Shown piece by piece: positions 52,795-62,561 of a stretch of DNA of 64,000 nt. Made by a program: the position numbers and the translations under genes. The notes below the pieces were generated by a model that did no database searches, was not told the DNA's origin, and saw only the letters and a program-made list of their open reading frames with translations. Within the stretch, counting starts at the first letter, position 1; every line of letters starts with the position of its first letter. This DNA comes from Pacificispira sp040217575. GTDB lineage: Bacteria > Pseudomonadota > Alphaproteobacteria > UBA8366 > Aestuariispiraceae. The stretch lies in NCBI GenBank assembly GCA_040217575.1, contig JAVJPW010000007.1, positions 124,001 to 188,000 of the forward strand, in the 5' to 3' direction.

Positions 52795-53571
52795 ATGGAT
52801 ACCTGCCCCGACGATTGGATCGCACTTGCCCACCGGCTGGCGGACATCGCCCGTCCGGTCGCCAGACAGTACTTCCGCACAAAGCTGGATATCATCGCAA
52901 AGGATGACGAAAGCCCGGTGACCATCGCCGACCGGTCGATCGAAACCGCAATGCGCGAAGAAATCGAACGCACCTTTCCCGATCACGGTATTTTGGGGGA
53001 AGAGCACGGCGCCGTCCGTCTGGACGGGCCCGCTGTCTGGGTCCTGGATCCGATCGACGGGACGAAAGCGTTTATCACCGGCATGCCCCTGTTCGGGACG
53101 CTGATCGCGTGCTGCGTCGACGATGTGCCGGTTCTGGGCATTATCGACCAACCCATACAGGAAGAACGCTGGGTCGGAACAAAGGGCCGGCAAAGTACGT
53201 TCAATGGCGACCCAATCCGTGTTTCCGGCAAGACGGATCTGGAAACGGCCACACTTTATTCCACCGGGCCGGAGATGTTTGAAGGCACCGATGCGGAAGA
53301 CGGATTCAACGCGCTTCGGCGCGCGGTTTCCCTGACCCGATTCGGCGGAGACTGTTACTGCCACGGTCTTCTGGCGTCCGGCTTTGTCGACCTGGTCATT
53401 GAACAGGGACTTCAGCCCTACGATTTCTGTGCGCTGGTCCCGGTGATCGAAGGGGCCGGTGGCATAATGACCGACTGGAACGGCGATTCACTTTCACTTT
53501 CGTCCGACGGGCGGACAATTTCCGCCGCCAGCCGGGAACTTGCCGCTGCAGCCAGGACGCATCTGACCTGA
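52795..53571 (+). CDS. hisN: histidinol-phosphatase, inositol-monophosphatase fold
   Basis: A 258-residue Mg-dependent phosphatase. ILGEEHG (metal-binding Glu pair), WVLDPIDGTKAFITGMPLFG and YDFCALVPVIEGAGG are the IMPase signatures; the GTKAFITG version is typical of the HisN branch that removes phosphate from histidinol phosphate. No other his genes are near. A general inositol-phosphatase role cannot be excluded. Confidence 0.88.
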   Translation: MDTCPDDWIALAHRLADIARPVARQYFRTKLDIIAKDDESPVTIADRSIETAMREEIERTFPDHGILGEEHGAVRLDGPAVWVLDPIDGTKAFITGMPLFGTLIACCVDDVPVLGIIDQPIQEERWVGTKGRQSTFNGDPIRVSGKTDLETATLYSTGPEMFEGTDAEDGFNALRRAVSLTRFGGDCYCHGLLASGFVDLVIEQGLQPYDFCALVPVIEGAGGIMTDWNGDSLSLSSDGRTISAASRELAAAARTHLT

Positions 53572-53657
53572 AGAAGGCGCAAGACGCTTGCGATTCCGGG
53601 CATCAGAACCACATTCTTCTGCGACACCGTTTTTTACCCGGGAGGTTCCGCGCCGTC

Positions 53658-55511
53658 ATGATTTCTGTTCGCCGTTTCGTTTTTCTTGCCTTGGCCTGTG
53701 TCATTTTTTCCGCGCCCGTCTCCGGCGCCCATGCGCAGGAAGTCGTGCGGTCCCATGGGTGGGCCATTCACGGGGACCTGAAATACCCGGCGGACTTCGA
53801 ACATTTTGACTATGTGAACCCGGATGCACCGAAAGGCGGCTCGGTCGTATTCGGCGTGCCGGACACTTTTGATTCACTGAACCCATTCATTATCAGTGGA
53901 TCGCCCGGCGCCGGCAGTTCGGCGATCTATGACACACTGATGACGACATCGCGGGACGAACCCAACAGCGAATACGGCCTTCTGGCGGAATGGATCGAAG
54001 CCGAGTCGGATGCGGATGGTGTCTTCACCGCCATCCGTTTCGGCCTGCGCGAAGAAGCGCGTTTCCATGATGGTGAGCCGGTGCGCGCCGATGACGTCGT
54101 CTGGACGTTCAACAAACTGGTCACCGAGGGGGCGCCCCTTTATCGTTTTTACTATGCAAATGTCGATGAAGCGGTCGCGCTGGACGACCTGACCGTCGAA
54201 TTTCGCCTGATCCCCGGCGAAAACCGGGAAATGCCGGTGATCCTGGGTCAGGTCCCGGTCCTGCCGCAACATTACTGGGCGGACCGCGAATTCGCCAGGA
54301 CGACGCTTGAACCGCCCCTGGGGTCCGGCCCGTATCGAATCGCCGAAGTACGTCCAGGCCAGTCGGTTACCATCGAACGGGTGGAGGATTACTGGGGCGC
54401 CGACCTGCCGGTCAATCGCGGGCATAACAATTTCGATCGCATCCGCTACGAATATTTCCGGGACCGCACGGTCCTGCTGGAAGCATTCAAGGCGGGCGAC
54501 CTGGACATTCGCCGGGAAAACAGTTCCAAAAACTGGGCCACCGCCTATGACGTCCCGGCGGTGGAAGACGGGCGCATCCTGCTTCGGGAATTCAACCATG
54601 AACGCGGCACCGGCATGCAGGCCTATGTAATGAACCAGCGCCGCCCGGTCTTTCAGGATGTCCGGGTGCGCGAGGCGATGACCTACATGTGGGATTTTGA
54701 GTGGGTCAATCAGAACATCATGTACGAAGCCTATGCCCGCACGGACAGCTTCTTTGAAAATTCCGACCTGGAAGCGACCGGCCTGCCGGAGGGGGAGGAA
54801 CTGGCGGTTCTGGAGCCGTTCCGCGACCGGCTGCCGGAACGCGTCTTCACCGAAGATTACGCACCGCCATCGACCGACGGGTCCGGCAACAATCGCCAGC
54901 AGCTTCGCCGCGCCTTTGAACTGCTGCAGGAAGCGGGCTGGGTCGTCGAGGATGGCGCCCTGATCCATTCGGAAACCGGCGCGCCGTTCGAAATAGAAAT
55001 CCTGCTGGTTCAGGACCTGTTCACACCGCACACACAGGCGCTGGTGCGCGGTGTGGAACGATTGGGCGGGACGGCAACGATTCGCGTCGTTGATGCGGCA
55101 CAGTACCGTAACAGGCTGGACAGTTTCGATTTCGATGTCGTGGTTTCCGGCTGGGGCCAGTCCCTGTCGCCAGGCAACGAACAGCGCGACTTCTGGAGTT
55201 CCGAAGCCGCCGAACGGAACGGCAGCCGCAACACCGCCGGCATTTCGGACCCGGTCATCGATGAATTGATCGAACTCCTGATCGCGTCGCCCGACCGGGA
55301 AACACTGGTGGCACGGACCCGCGCCCTGGACCGGGTGCTGCTTTGGAATTTCCCTGGGATTCCGATGTATCACGCAAAGACCGACCGAATCGCCTATTGG
55401 AATCGCTTTGGCATACCGTCCGGCGAACCGCCCATGCTGGGCACCGACTCCAGCTTCTGGTGGGTCGATGCGGAACTGGATGCCGCACTGCGCCGGCAGG
55501 GCCGCGACTGA
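53658..55511 (+). CDS. yejA: peptide ABC importer, substrate-binding protein (YejA-like)
   Basis: A 617-residue family 5 extracellular binding protein. The signal peptide (1-26, ending GAHA) is followed by HGWAIHGDLKYPADFEHFDY and PDAPKGGSVVFGVPDTFDSLN, close to E. coli YejA. The RGTGMQAYVMNQRRPVFQD and KTDRIAYWNRFGIPSGEPP blocks also fit. YejABEF imports small peptides, including microcin C in E. coli. It is the first gene of the Yej operon. Confidence 0.92.
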   Translation: MISVRRFVFLALACVIFSAPVSGAHAQEVVRSHGWAIHGDLKYPADFEHFDYVNPDAPKGGSVVFGVPDTFDSLNPFIISGSPGAGSSAIYDTLMTTSRDEPNSEYGLLAEWIEAESDADGVFTAIRFGLREEARFHDGEPVRADDVVWTFNKLVTEGAPLYRFYYANVDEAVALDDLTVEFRLIPGENREMPVILGQVPVLPQHYWADREFARTTLEPPLGSGPYRIAEVRPGQSVTIERVEDYWGADLPVNRGHNNFDRIRYEYFRDRTVLLEAFKAGDLDIRRENSSKNWATAYDVPAVEDGRILLREFNHERGTGMQAYVMNQRRPVFQDVRVREAMTYMWDFEWVNQNIMYEAYARTDSFFENSDLEATGLPEGEELAVLEPFRDRLPERVFTEDYAPPSTDGSGNNRQQLRRAFELLQEAGWVVEDGALIHSETGAPFEIEILLVQDLFTPHTQALVRGVERLGGTATIRVVDAAQYRNRLDSFDFDVVVSGWGQSLSPGNEQRDFWSSEAAERNGSRNTAGISDPVIDELIELLIASPDRETLVARTRALDRVLLWNFPGIPMYHAKTDRIAYWNRFGIPSGEPPMLGTDSSFWWVDAELDAALRRQGRD

Positions 55512-55565
55512 CCCGCGGATTTGAGAGTTCCCGACGCAACCGGACGCACATGGTAATGGGTAACG

Positions 55566-56663
55566 ATGTACGCTTACATCCTCCGACGCCTGATGCTGAT
55601 CATACCGACCCTGTTCGTCATCATGGTCGTGAACTTTGTCGTTATACAGGCTGCACCCGGCGGGCCGATCGACCAGATTCTGGCGGAACTCCGCGGTGAG
55701 GCGCCAAGCGCGATTGAACGGGTATCGGGCGGGGCCGGCGACCTGACGAACGAGGCATCGTCTTCCGCCAGCGGAAACAGCCAAAGTCGGGCGGCCCGTG
55801 GCCTTCCGCCGGAATTCATCGCCGAACTGGAAGAACGTTTCGGTTTCGACAAACCGATGCATGAACGCTTCTTCCAGATGATCGGCAACTATCTGACATT
55901 CGATTTCGGTACCAGCTATTTCACCGACCGCACCGTCATCGACCTGATCGCGGACAAACTTCCGGTTTCCATTTCCTTGGGCCTCTGGACCACCGTCATC
56001 ACCTATCTGGTGGCAATTCCGCTTGGCATTCGAAAGGCGCTGCGCGAAGGCACACCTTTCGATATCTGGACGTCGGCGGTGCTGTTCGCCGGATACGCCA
56101 TACCGAACTTCCTGTTCGCGGTCCTTCTGGTGATCCTGTTTGCCGGCGGGCAGTTTTTCGATTGGTTCCCGCTGCGCGGGCTGGTGTCCGAAAATTTCGA
56201 CCGGCTGTCACTGGGCGAAAAGATCCTGGACTATTTCTGGCACCTGGCCCTGCCTTTGATATCCATGATCGTCGGCGCGTTCACGACACTTGCCATGCTG
56301 ACGAAGAATTCCTTCCTGGACGAAATCAACAAGCAATATGTCGTGACTGCCCGTCAGAAAGGCCTCAACGACGGCCAGGTCCTTTATGGCCATGTTTTCC
56401 GCAATGCCATGCTGATCGTTATCGCGGGTTTTCCAAGCGCCTTCATTTCCATCCTGTTCACGTCGTCACTTCTGATCGAAGTGATCTTCTCTCTGGACGG
56501 GTTGGGGGCGCTTGGGTTCGAAGCGGCAATCAACCGCGACTATCCGGTTATGTTCGCGACGCTTTATATCTTCACGCTGCTGGGACTTGTCATGGGTCTG
56601 ATCGGCGATCTGATGTATGTGGCGGTCGACCCGCGTATCGATTTTGAAGCGCGCGAAGGATAA
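55566..56663 (+). CDS. yejB: peptide ABC importer permease (YejB-like)
   Basis: A 365-residue inner-membrane permease. The N-terminal MYAYILRRLMLIIPTLFVIM is a typical DppB-type opening; the large periplasmic loop (about 35-115) reads AERPxxx-like acidic and Ser-rich sequence, and the coupling loop is KNSFLDEINKQYVVTARQKG. NRDYPVMFATLYIFTLLGLV is near the end. The next gene starts 4 bases after its stop. Confidence 0.92.
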   Translation: MYAYILRRLMLIIPTLFVIMVVNFVVIQAAPGGPIDQILAELRGEAPSAIERVSGGAGDLTNEASSSASGNSQSRAARGLPPEFIAELEERFGFDKPMHERFFQMIGNYLTFDFGTSYFTDRTVIDLIADKLPVSISLGLWTTVITYLVAIPLGIRKALREGTPFDIWTSAVLFAGYAIPNFLFAVLLVILFAGGQFFDWFPLRGLVSENFDRLSLGEKILDYFWHLALPLISMIVGAFTTLAMLTKNSFLDEINKQYVVTARQKGLNDGQVLYGHVFRNAMLIVIAGFPSAFISILFTSSLLIEVIFSLDGLGALGFEAAINRDYPVMFATLYIFTLLGLVMGLIGDLMYVAVDPRIDFEAREG

Positions 56664-56667
56664 GCCG

Positions 56668-57729
56668 ATGACCGCGCCCCCCACAGTGCCCAGGTTCCTT
56701 GGCATGCGGATCACGCCGATCACGCAGCGCCGGATCGACAGGTTCCGGGCCAATCCCCGCGCGGCATGGTCGCTGCGTATCTTTCTGGTGCTGGTCATTG
56801 TATCCCTGTTTGCGGAACTCATTGCCAACGACAAGCCGCTGATCGTCCACTATGACGGCAGCTTCTACTTCCCGATCGTCGAAGCCGTGCCGGAGACGAC
56901 CTATGGCGGGTTCTTCCCCACCGAAGCGGACTATACGGACAGTGAAGTCCTGTCGCTGATAGAGGAGAAGGGTTGGTACCTGATGCCGCCCATCCCCTAT
57001 GGCAACAACACACCGGCGTATGACCTGACCTCCGCCGCACCGACCCCGCCGGACGCAAACCATTGGCTTGGTACCGACGACGAGGCCCGCGACGTCGCGG
57101 CCCGCCTGATCTATGGTTTTCGGATATCCGTTCTGTTCGGCCTGGCGCTGACACTGGTCAGTTCCGTCATCGGCGTCTTCATCGGTCTGGCACAAGGATA
57201 TTTCGGGGGGCTGATCGACCTTTTGGGCCAGCGCGGCATCGAAATCTGGACCAGTCTGCCGACCCTGTATCTTTTGATTATCCTGGCATCCATCGTAGAG
57301 CCAAATTTCTGGTGGCTTTTGGGGCTGATGGTCCTGTTTTCCTGGCCGTCGCTGGTCGGGCTTGTGCGGGCGGAAACACTACGCGCACGCAATTTCGACT
57401 ATGTTCGCGCGTCGAAAGCCTTGGGCGTCACCGACCACACCATCATGTGGCGCCATGTTCTGCCGAACGCGATGGTCGCGACCATCACCTTTCTGCCGTT
57501 CATTACCACCGGGTCGGTTACGACCCTGACTGCGCTTGATTTCCTTGGGTTCGGGCTGCCGCCGGGCTCCGCCTCCCTGGGGGAGTTGATGAAACAGGGC
57601 AAGGAGAACCTGCAGGCGCCCTGGCTGGCCTTGAGCGGCTTCTTCACCATCGGGATCATGCTGACGCTGCTTGTGTTCGTCGGGGAAGGCGTGCGCGATG
57701 CGTTCGACCCCCGCAAGGCACAGGTCTAA
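56668..57729 (+). CDS. yejE: peptide ABC importer permease (YejE-like)
   Basis: A 353-residue second permease. The long periplasmic insert between helices 1 and 2 (about 50-145, with YGGFFPTEADYTDSEVL and NHWLGTDDEARDVAARLIYG) is the YejE feature; the coupling loop reads ARNFDYVRASKALGVTDHTI. SLGELMKQGKENLQAPW is conserved. ATG 56668 follows the GAAGGA of the yejB end. Confidence 0.92.
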   Translation: MTAPPTVPRFLGMRITPITQRRIDRFRANPRAAWSLRIFLVLVIVSLFAELIANDKPLIVHYDGSFYFPIVEAVPETTYGGFFPTEADYTDSEVLSLIEEKGWYLMPPIPYGNNTPAYDLTSAAPTPPDANHWLGTDDEARDVAARLIYGFRISVLFGLALTLVSSVIGVFIGLAQGYFGGLIDLLGQRGIEIWTSLPTLYLLIILASIVEPNFWWLLGLMVLFSWPSLVGLVRAETLRARNFDYVRASKALGVTDHTIMWRHVLPNAMVATITFLPFITTGSVTTLTALDFLGFGLPPGSASLGELMKQGKENLQAPWLALSGFFTIGIMLTLLVFVGEGVRDAFDPRKAQV

Positions 57730-57747
57730 AGGAAACAGGAACCGTTC

Positions 57748-59385
57748 ATGACCGAAAAGTCCGATCCCTTGCTTCGTGTCCGGGACCTGTCCGTTGCCTT
57801 CAACCTGCCGGGTGGTGAAGTCCTGGCGGTCAAGAATATCGATTTCGACATTTCACGCGGCGAGACGTTGGCGCTGGTCGGCGAAAGCGGTTCAGGCAAG
57901 TCGGTCAGTGCGCTTTCGATCCTGCAACTTCTGCCCTACCCAACCGCGCGCCATCCGTCCGGGTCCATCACATTTCACGGCACGGAACTGGTCGGCGCCC
58001 CGGAACGGTCCCTGCGCAAGGTACGCGGCAACGATATCGCGATGATCTTCCAGGAACCGATGACCAGCCTGAACCCGCTTCACACCATTGAAAAACAGGT
58101 GGCGGAGGCCCTGATCATCCACAAGGGACTTTCCCGCGAGAAGGCGCGACCACGGGTGCTGGAACTCCTGGACAAGGTCGGGATCAAGAACGCCGAACAG
58201 CGGCTTTCCGCCTACCCTCATGAACTGTCCGGCGGCCAGAGGCAGCGTGTCATGATAGCCATGGCGCTGGCGAACGAACCGGAACTTCTGATCGCGGACG
58301 AGCCGACCACGGCGCTGGACGTCACGATCCAGGCCCAGATTCTGAAATTGCTGAAAGACCTGCAACGGGAAACCGGCATGGCAATGCTGTTTATCACCCA
58401 TGACCTGGGCATCGTGCGGAAGTTCGCCGACCGGGTCTGTGTCATGAAGGGCGGCGAAATCGTCGAATCCGGGCCGACGCAGCCAATTTTCGATGTACCA
58501 AAGCACGACTACACCAAAGCGCTGCTGGCGGCACAGCCGTCAGGCCGGAAGACCCCACCCGCGCCTGACGCTCCCATCGTCATGCAAGGCGACGGGGTCA
58601 AGGTCTGGTTCCCGATCAAGAAGGGACTGATGCGCCGCACGGTCGACTACGTCAAGGCGGTGGACGGCATTGACGTTACCGTTCGTGAAGGACAAACGGT
58701 CGGCGTTGTCGGCGAAAGCGGGTCCGGCAAGACGACGCTTGCAATGGCGCTTTTGCGCCTGATCGCAGCCGAAGGCGGGATCTCATTCGACGGATCGTCC
58801 ATTGCGGACCTGTCCGGGCGCGACCTTCGGGCGCTGCGCCAACGGATGCAGGTCGTCTTTCAGGACCCCTATGGCAGTCTGAGCCCGCGCATGTCGGTCG
58901 GCGAAATCGTGGCGGAAGGCTTGGATGTGCACGGCATCGGCGCCAATGCTTCAGAACGAGACGAAATGGTCGTCGAAGTCCTGAAGGAAGTGGGCCTGGA
59001 TCCCGAAAGCCGGCACCGCTACCCGCATGAATTTTCCGGCGGTCAGCGGCAGCGCATTGCCATCGCCCGCGCGCTAATCCTGAAGCCCCGCTTTGTTGTC
59101 CTGGACGAACCGACATCGGCCCTGGACATGTCGGTTCAGGCCCAGATTGTTGACCTGTTGCGCGACCTGCAGACAAAGCACAGGCTTGCCTATCTGTTCA
59201 TCAGCCACGACCTCAAGGTCGTACGCGCCATGGCGGACACGGTGATCGTCATGCGCGACGGTGTCGTGGTCGAAGCCGGATCCACGGACCAGATCTTTGA
59301 CCAGCCGAAGGACCCCTACACCAGGGCGCTGATGGCAGCGGCGCTGGACATGAAAGCGGATGAGACCGGTATCGTCTCGATGTAG
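57748..59385 (+). CDS. yejF: peptide ABC importer, duplicated ATPase (YejF-like)
   Basis: A 545-residue protein with two nucleotide-binding domains. Domain 1: GESGSGKSVSALS, ELSGGQRQRVMIAMAL, LIADEPTTALD. Domain 2 (about 275-545): GESGSGKTTLAMALLR, EFSGGQRQRIAIARAL, VVLDEPTSALDMS. The double structure is typical of YejF. AGGAAACAGGA precedes the ATG. All four yej genes run in one operon with gaps of 18-54 bases or less. Confidence 0.95.
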   Translation: MTEKSDPLLRVRDLSVAFNLPGGEVLAVKNIDFDISRGETLALVGESGSGKSVSALSILQLLPYPTARHPSGSITFHGTELVGAPERSLRKVRGNDIAMIFQEPMTSLNPLHTIEKQVAEALIIHKGLSREKARPRVLELLDKVGIKNAEQRLSAYPHELSGGQRQRVMIAMALANEPELLIADEPTTALDVTIQAQILKLLKDLQRETGMAMLFITHDLGIVRKFADRVCVMKGGEIVESGPTQPIFDVPKHDYTKALLAAQPSGRKTPPAPDAPIVMQGDGVKVWFPIKKGLMRRTVDYVKAVDGIDVTVREGQTVGVVGESGSGKTTLAMALLRLIAAEGGISFDGSSIADLSGRDLRALRQRMQVVFQDPYGSLSPRMSVGEIVAEGLDVHGIGANASERDEMVVEVLKEVGLDPESRHRYPHEFSGGQRQRIAIARALILKPRFVVLDEPTSALDMSVQAQIVDLLRDLQTKHRLAYLFISHDLKVVRAMADTVIVMRDGVVVEAGSTDQIFDQPKDPYTRALMAAALDMKADETGIVSM

Positions 59386-59432
59386 TACCGGGCAGCCGCT
59401 GCAGAGACCGCGGCCCGACAACTGCCTAACGT

Positions 59433-59816
59433 CTAGTCCTCGGGAACAATTGGCTGCTGGACTGCGACGAAATTCGTGATTTCCCCTGCATCGTTTCGAA
59501 TCGCCTTCAGATGGACACGGTGCACAAAAGGCGTTCCATCCTTTCGGTAATTCATTATATCGATTTTTGCAGTATCGCCTGCCGCAATTGCCTTACGGAA
59601 GGCGGCGGTATCTTCCAAGTTGGTTTGCGGCCCTTGCAGAAATCGCGGGTTTCTTCCAACCGCCTCTCGCCGCGAATAGCCAGTATGCATTTCGAATGCA
59701 TCCGACACAAAAATAATTGGGTTGTCCGGTTGTGTTGCATCCGTGATCACGGCGGAACGCATACGTTCCTCTTCGGTGATCAGACTAACCGCGTGCTCCA
59801 ATTGACCTATCGTCAT
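59433..59816 (-). CDS. LOV-like PAS protein lacking the photoactive cysteine
   Basis: A 127-residue single PAS domain close to bacterial short LOV photoreceptors: NPIIFVSDAFEMHTGYSRREA, GRNPRFLQGPQT, MNYRKDGTPF and FVAVQQ. In LOV domains the motif is GRNCRFLQG, and its Cys makes the light-driven flavin adduct. Here Pro57 replaces it (codon CCG), and an Asn before the HLxxI strand is His99; Asn89 and Gln120, which contact flavin, remain. So it may bind flavin but cannot make the adduct. Possible roles are redox sensing or adduct-free signalling. It stands alone after moaB. Confidence 0.9.
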   Translation of the reverse strand: MTIGQLEHAVSLITEEERMRSAVITDATQPDNPIIFVSDAFEMHTGYSRREAVGRNPRFLQGPQTNLEDTAAFRKAIAAGDTAKIDIMNYRKDGTPFVHRVHLKAIRNDAGEITNFVAVQQPIVPED

Positions 59817-59866
59817 CGTCCTGCGCTCCTATCACGGCAGCGGGCGATCGCAGGCCAAATTTAGTC

Positions 59867-59877
59867 TTAATCCGTTA
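59867..59877. promoter_or_regulatory. second copy of the TTAA-containing motif upstream of the LOV-like gene
   Basis: TTAATCCGTTA lies 51-61 bases before the LOV-like start. It repeats, on the opposite strand, 11 bases of the motif at 41692-41702 before the kinase gene, at nearly the same distance. A common regulator would explain it; chance is possible in A+T-rich spacer. Confidence 0.35.
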
Positions 59878-59904
59878 GCAAACAATGAACACAATCAACA
59901 TTTC

Positions 59905-60435
59905 CTACTCGTGCTCCCGCAGGCGGGGCATCAGTTCCACGAAATTGCAGGGCCGGAACCGATAGTCGAGCTGATGATGCAAAATCTCGTCCCAACCATC
60001 ACGACAGGCACCGGTCGACCCCGGCAGGGCAAATAGATAGGTGCCCCTTGCGACACCGGCAGTTGCGCGGCTTTGAATGGTGGACGGGCCAATTTTCGAT
60101 GCTGATATCCAGCGGAAATATTCGCCGAAGCCAGGAATTTCCTTTTCGCACACGCGGTCGAACGCTTCCGGCGTCACATCGCGTCCCGTAAGTCCGGTGC
60201 CGCCGGTCGTAATGATGCAATCAATCGCTGGATCGTCGATCCAGCGCGACAGGACTTCTGAAATGACAGCCGCATCGTCACGCACGATTTCCCGCGCCGC
60301 CAGGACGTGGCCATCGGCCTGCAACCGGTCGCGCAGGGTATCGCCTGACCGATCATCTTCCAGCGTGCGCGTGTCGGACACGGTCAGGACCGCGATGCGG
60401 ACCGGCTTGAAAGGACGCTTTTCGTCAATCGGCAC
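59905..60435 (-). CDS. moaB: molybdenum cofactor biosynthesis protein B
   Basis: A 176-residue MogA/MoaB-fold protein acting in molybdopterin adenylylation. RIAVLTVSDTRTLEDDRSGD, ITTGGTGLTGRDVTPEAF and ALPGSTGACRDGWDEIL are the molybdopterin-binding blocks. It begins with GTG (60435), preceded by AAAGAGG, 23 bases after the transglycosylase stop. No other moa gene is in the window. Confidence 0.95.
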   Translation of the reverse strand: MPIDEKRPFKPVRIAVLTVSDTRTLEDDRSGDTLRDRLQADGHVLAAREIVRDDAAVISEVLSRWIDDPAIDCIITTGGTGLTGRDVTPEAFDRVCEKEIPGFGEYFRWISASKIGPSTIQSRATAGVARGTYLFALPGSTGACRDGWDEILHHQLDYRFRPCNFVELMPRLREHE

Positions 60436-60458
60436 GGACGGCCTCTTTCCGGGTGGCG

Positions 60459-62297
60459 CTACTGCGGCTGTGTGCTGGCCGGGATCAGTTCAACCCCGTC
60501 GCTGCGCTGGCCATCCTGAGCGACATAGGTCGGCCATTCGCCGCGAATCAGCGCCTCAAGGCTGGGCACATCCTGGCCCAGACGCATCCGGTAGATCCAG
60601 AAGTTGGAGATGACATGCTCCACATAGTTCCGGTTTTCCGTTGACGGGATGCTTTCAATGAACAGCAGCGGGTCGTTCGCGAAATTCAGCTGGTCCTTCC
60701 AGCGCAGCAGATTGCCCGGCCCCGCATTATAGGCGGAAAGCGCAAATAAAAGGTTCCCTTCGATCCCGCGGTGTTCCAGGACGTGATGGATATATAGCTG
60801 CCCCAGCGACAGGTTCAGGCTGGCATCGAACAGGGCCGCGCGCGCTGCACCGCTGAAGGAACGGTTGCCGATATATTCCGCCGTACGCGGCATCAACTGC
60901 ATAAGACCGCGCGCCCCGGCATAGCTTTCAGCGCGGGTCCGGAATTGCGATTCCTGACGCACGACGGCAAACACCAGCGCCCGGTCCACGGTATAGCCGT
61001 CAAGCGGCAACCACCCCGGCACGGGGTAGAGCGCCGCGTCCAGGATAATCCCTTCACGCCGGGTAATGTCATGTCCAACCTGGAACGCCACATCGGCCAA
61101 CCCGACCCGTTCCGCCAACGCCAACAGCATCGCTGCGAACGACGGCGGGGCTTCATCCACGAAACGCCGCATTTCCGCGTCCGCCAGATCAGCCTGACCG
61201 GCTTCGATCAGGGCCAGCGCCCGTGACACCGCCGGCACGCGGGACAGGATTTCAACCTCCGTCTCCGAAAGCCGCGGCAGGTTAAAGTCCAGTGCCGGCG
61301 TCAGACCCAGCGCATGGCTTGCCATAAATCCATAAAAGGTCCGCGGATAGCGCGCGGCGGATGCCAGCATTTCGCTTACCCGCTGCGGCTGACCATTGAT
61401 CAGGAAGGTACGGGATGCCCAGAAACCACCTGCAGAGCGCAGCATGTCGTCGGTTTCCGGTGAATTCGAAAGCGCTTCGAAAAAGACTGATGCCTGGTCC
61501 AGGTCGCCCGAACGGAACGCGGCAAGACCACCCCACCAGCTGGCAAGCGCGGCACCGTTCCCGGCAATCTCATAAGCTTCGCGTGCGACTTCGATCGCTT
61601 TGTCGTCCAGATCGTAGCGGTAATAGCCGTGCGCGATGACCCCAAGGCTGTGCGCATAACTGACCGGATCGAACAGGTTTCGGTTCGATGTATGTGCCAG
61701 GCGTTCGCGCGCCGCTGTCACACTGCCATTACGGACCATGTCGCGGATAACGCGCTGAATCGACCGGATCTGATCGCGTTGGGACGACGAACGCCCTTCG
61801 AACCGTCGGCTTTCCTCTTCCAGGCTGACATCGTCGTCGTCGGCGAATTCTTCAAAGTCGCGAATGAGGTCGATGTCCGGTAATTCCGTTGCCTGCGGAG
61901 GCTGCGGGGCGGAGGCACCGGACGGTTGCCGACGAAGCGCCAGCCGATAAATCCGCGATGCGCCGGGATGGTCCGCGTAATCCGCCATCCAGTCGCGCAA
62001 TTCCGCATAGGAGGACCGATAGTCCGTCGGGTGCATGTAACGCTGGAACTTCACGTGTCCCATCAGGATTGGGTCCGCCAGTCGCGCGATCAGCCGGTCG
62101 GCTGCATCCCAGTCCCCGTCACGCTGAAGATCGAAAATCTCACGGTAGATTGCGGCGTCCTGCAATGAGAGGACCGCCGGCAGGTCAGTCGAAACGTCCG
62201 AAGAGACCGGCGGCGCCGCCGCCGTTTCGGTCTGGGCAACGGCAGAGGACCAACCCATTGGAATCGCGACAATCGTCGCCATCATGGCAACGGACAA
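60459..62297 (-). CDS. soluble lytic murein transglycosylase (Slt family)
   Basis: A 612-residue periplasmic enzyme cutting peptidoglycan glycan strands with anhydro-muramic acid ends. An N-terminal signal (MMATIVAIPMGWSSAVAQ) is followed by a long helical superhelix (about 45-420) and the catalytic domain: VVRQESQF (Glu449-Ser450), GARGLMQLMPRTAEYIG and FALSAYNAGPGNLLRW. From the TTG start at 62297 the leader lacks a positive n-region. The open frame extends upstream to an ATT at 62337-62339 behind GGGGGGA that would add PVRDVSVRR, a normal charged start. Start uncertain. Confidence 0.9.
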   Translation of the reverse strand: MSVAMMATIVAIPMGWSSAVAQTETAAAPPVSSDVSTDLPAVLSLQDAAIYREIFDLQRDGDWDAADRLIARLADPILMGHVKFQRYMHPTDYRSSYAELRDWMADYADHPGASRIYRLALRRQPSGASAPQPPQATELPDIDLIRDFEEFADDDDVSLEEESRRFEGRSSSQRDQIRSIQRVIRDMVRNGSVTAARERLAHTSNRNLFDPVSYAHSLGVIAHGYYRYDLDDKAIEVAREAYEIAGNGAALASWWGGLAAFRSGDLDQASVFFEALSNSPETDDMLRSAGGFWASRTFLINGQPQRVSEMLASAARYPRTFYGFMASHALGLTPALDFNLPRLSETEVEILSRVPAVSRALALIEAGQADLADAEMRRFVDEAPPSFAAMLLALAERVGLADVAFQVGHDITRREGIILDAALYPVPGWLPLDGYTVDRALVFAVVRQESQFRTRAESYAGARGLMQLMPRTAEYIGNRSFSGAARAALFDASLNLSLGQLYIHHVLEHRGIEGNLLFALSAYNAGPGNLLRWKDQLNFANDPLLFIESIPSTENRNYVEHVISNFWIYRMRLGQDVPSLEALIRGEWPTYVAQDGQRSDGVELIPASTQPQ

Positions 62298-62561
62298 AAC
62301 GCACGCTATGCGGCGAACGGATACGTCGCGAACGGGAATGGTCGTCCCCCCGAATCAAGTCTAGTTTCTACGTCAACCGTGCACGTCAGACAATGACGCG
62401 GCGCCTAAGCCCGAAGAAGGGCCGACAGCGCGACTTCCCTCTCTCTTGGTGGGATAAGATAGGTACGGGAATCGACCCGACAAGGCAAGCGAACGGTGTC
62501 GGGGCGAACTGCGTCAATTTGTGTCGCGGTGTGGCATACGGCACCGAATTCGGAGAACGGT

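Noticed and set aside
53874..55862. Long open frame (662 codons) antisense to yejA and yejB
   Set aside because: Spans two real genes on the other strand, low-complexity composition, no ribosome site; a codon-bias shadow.
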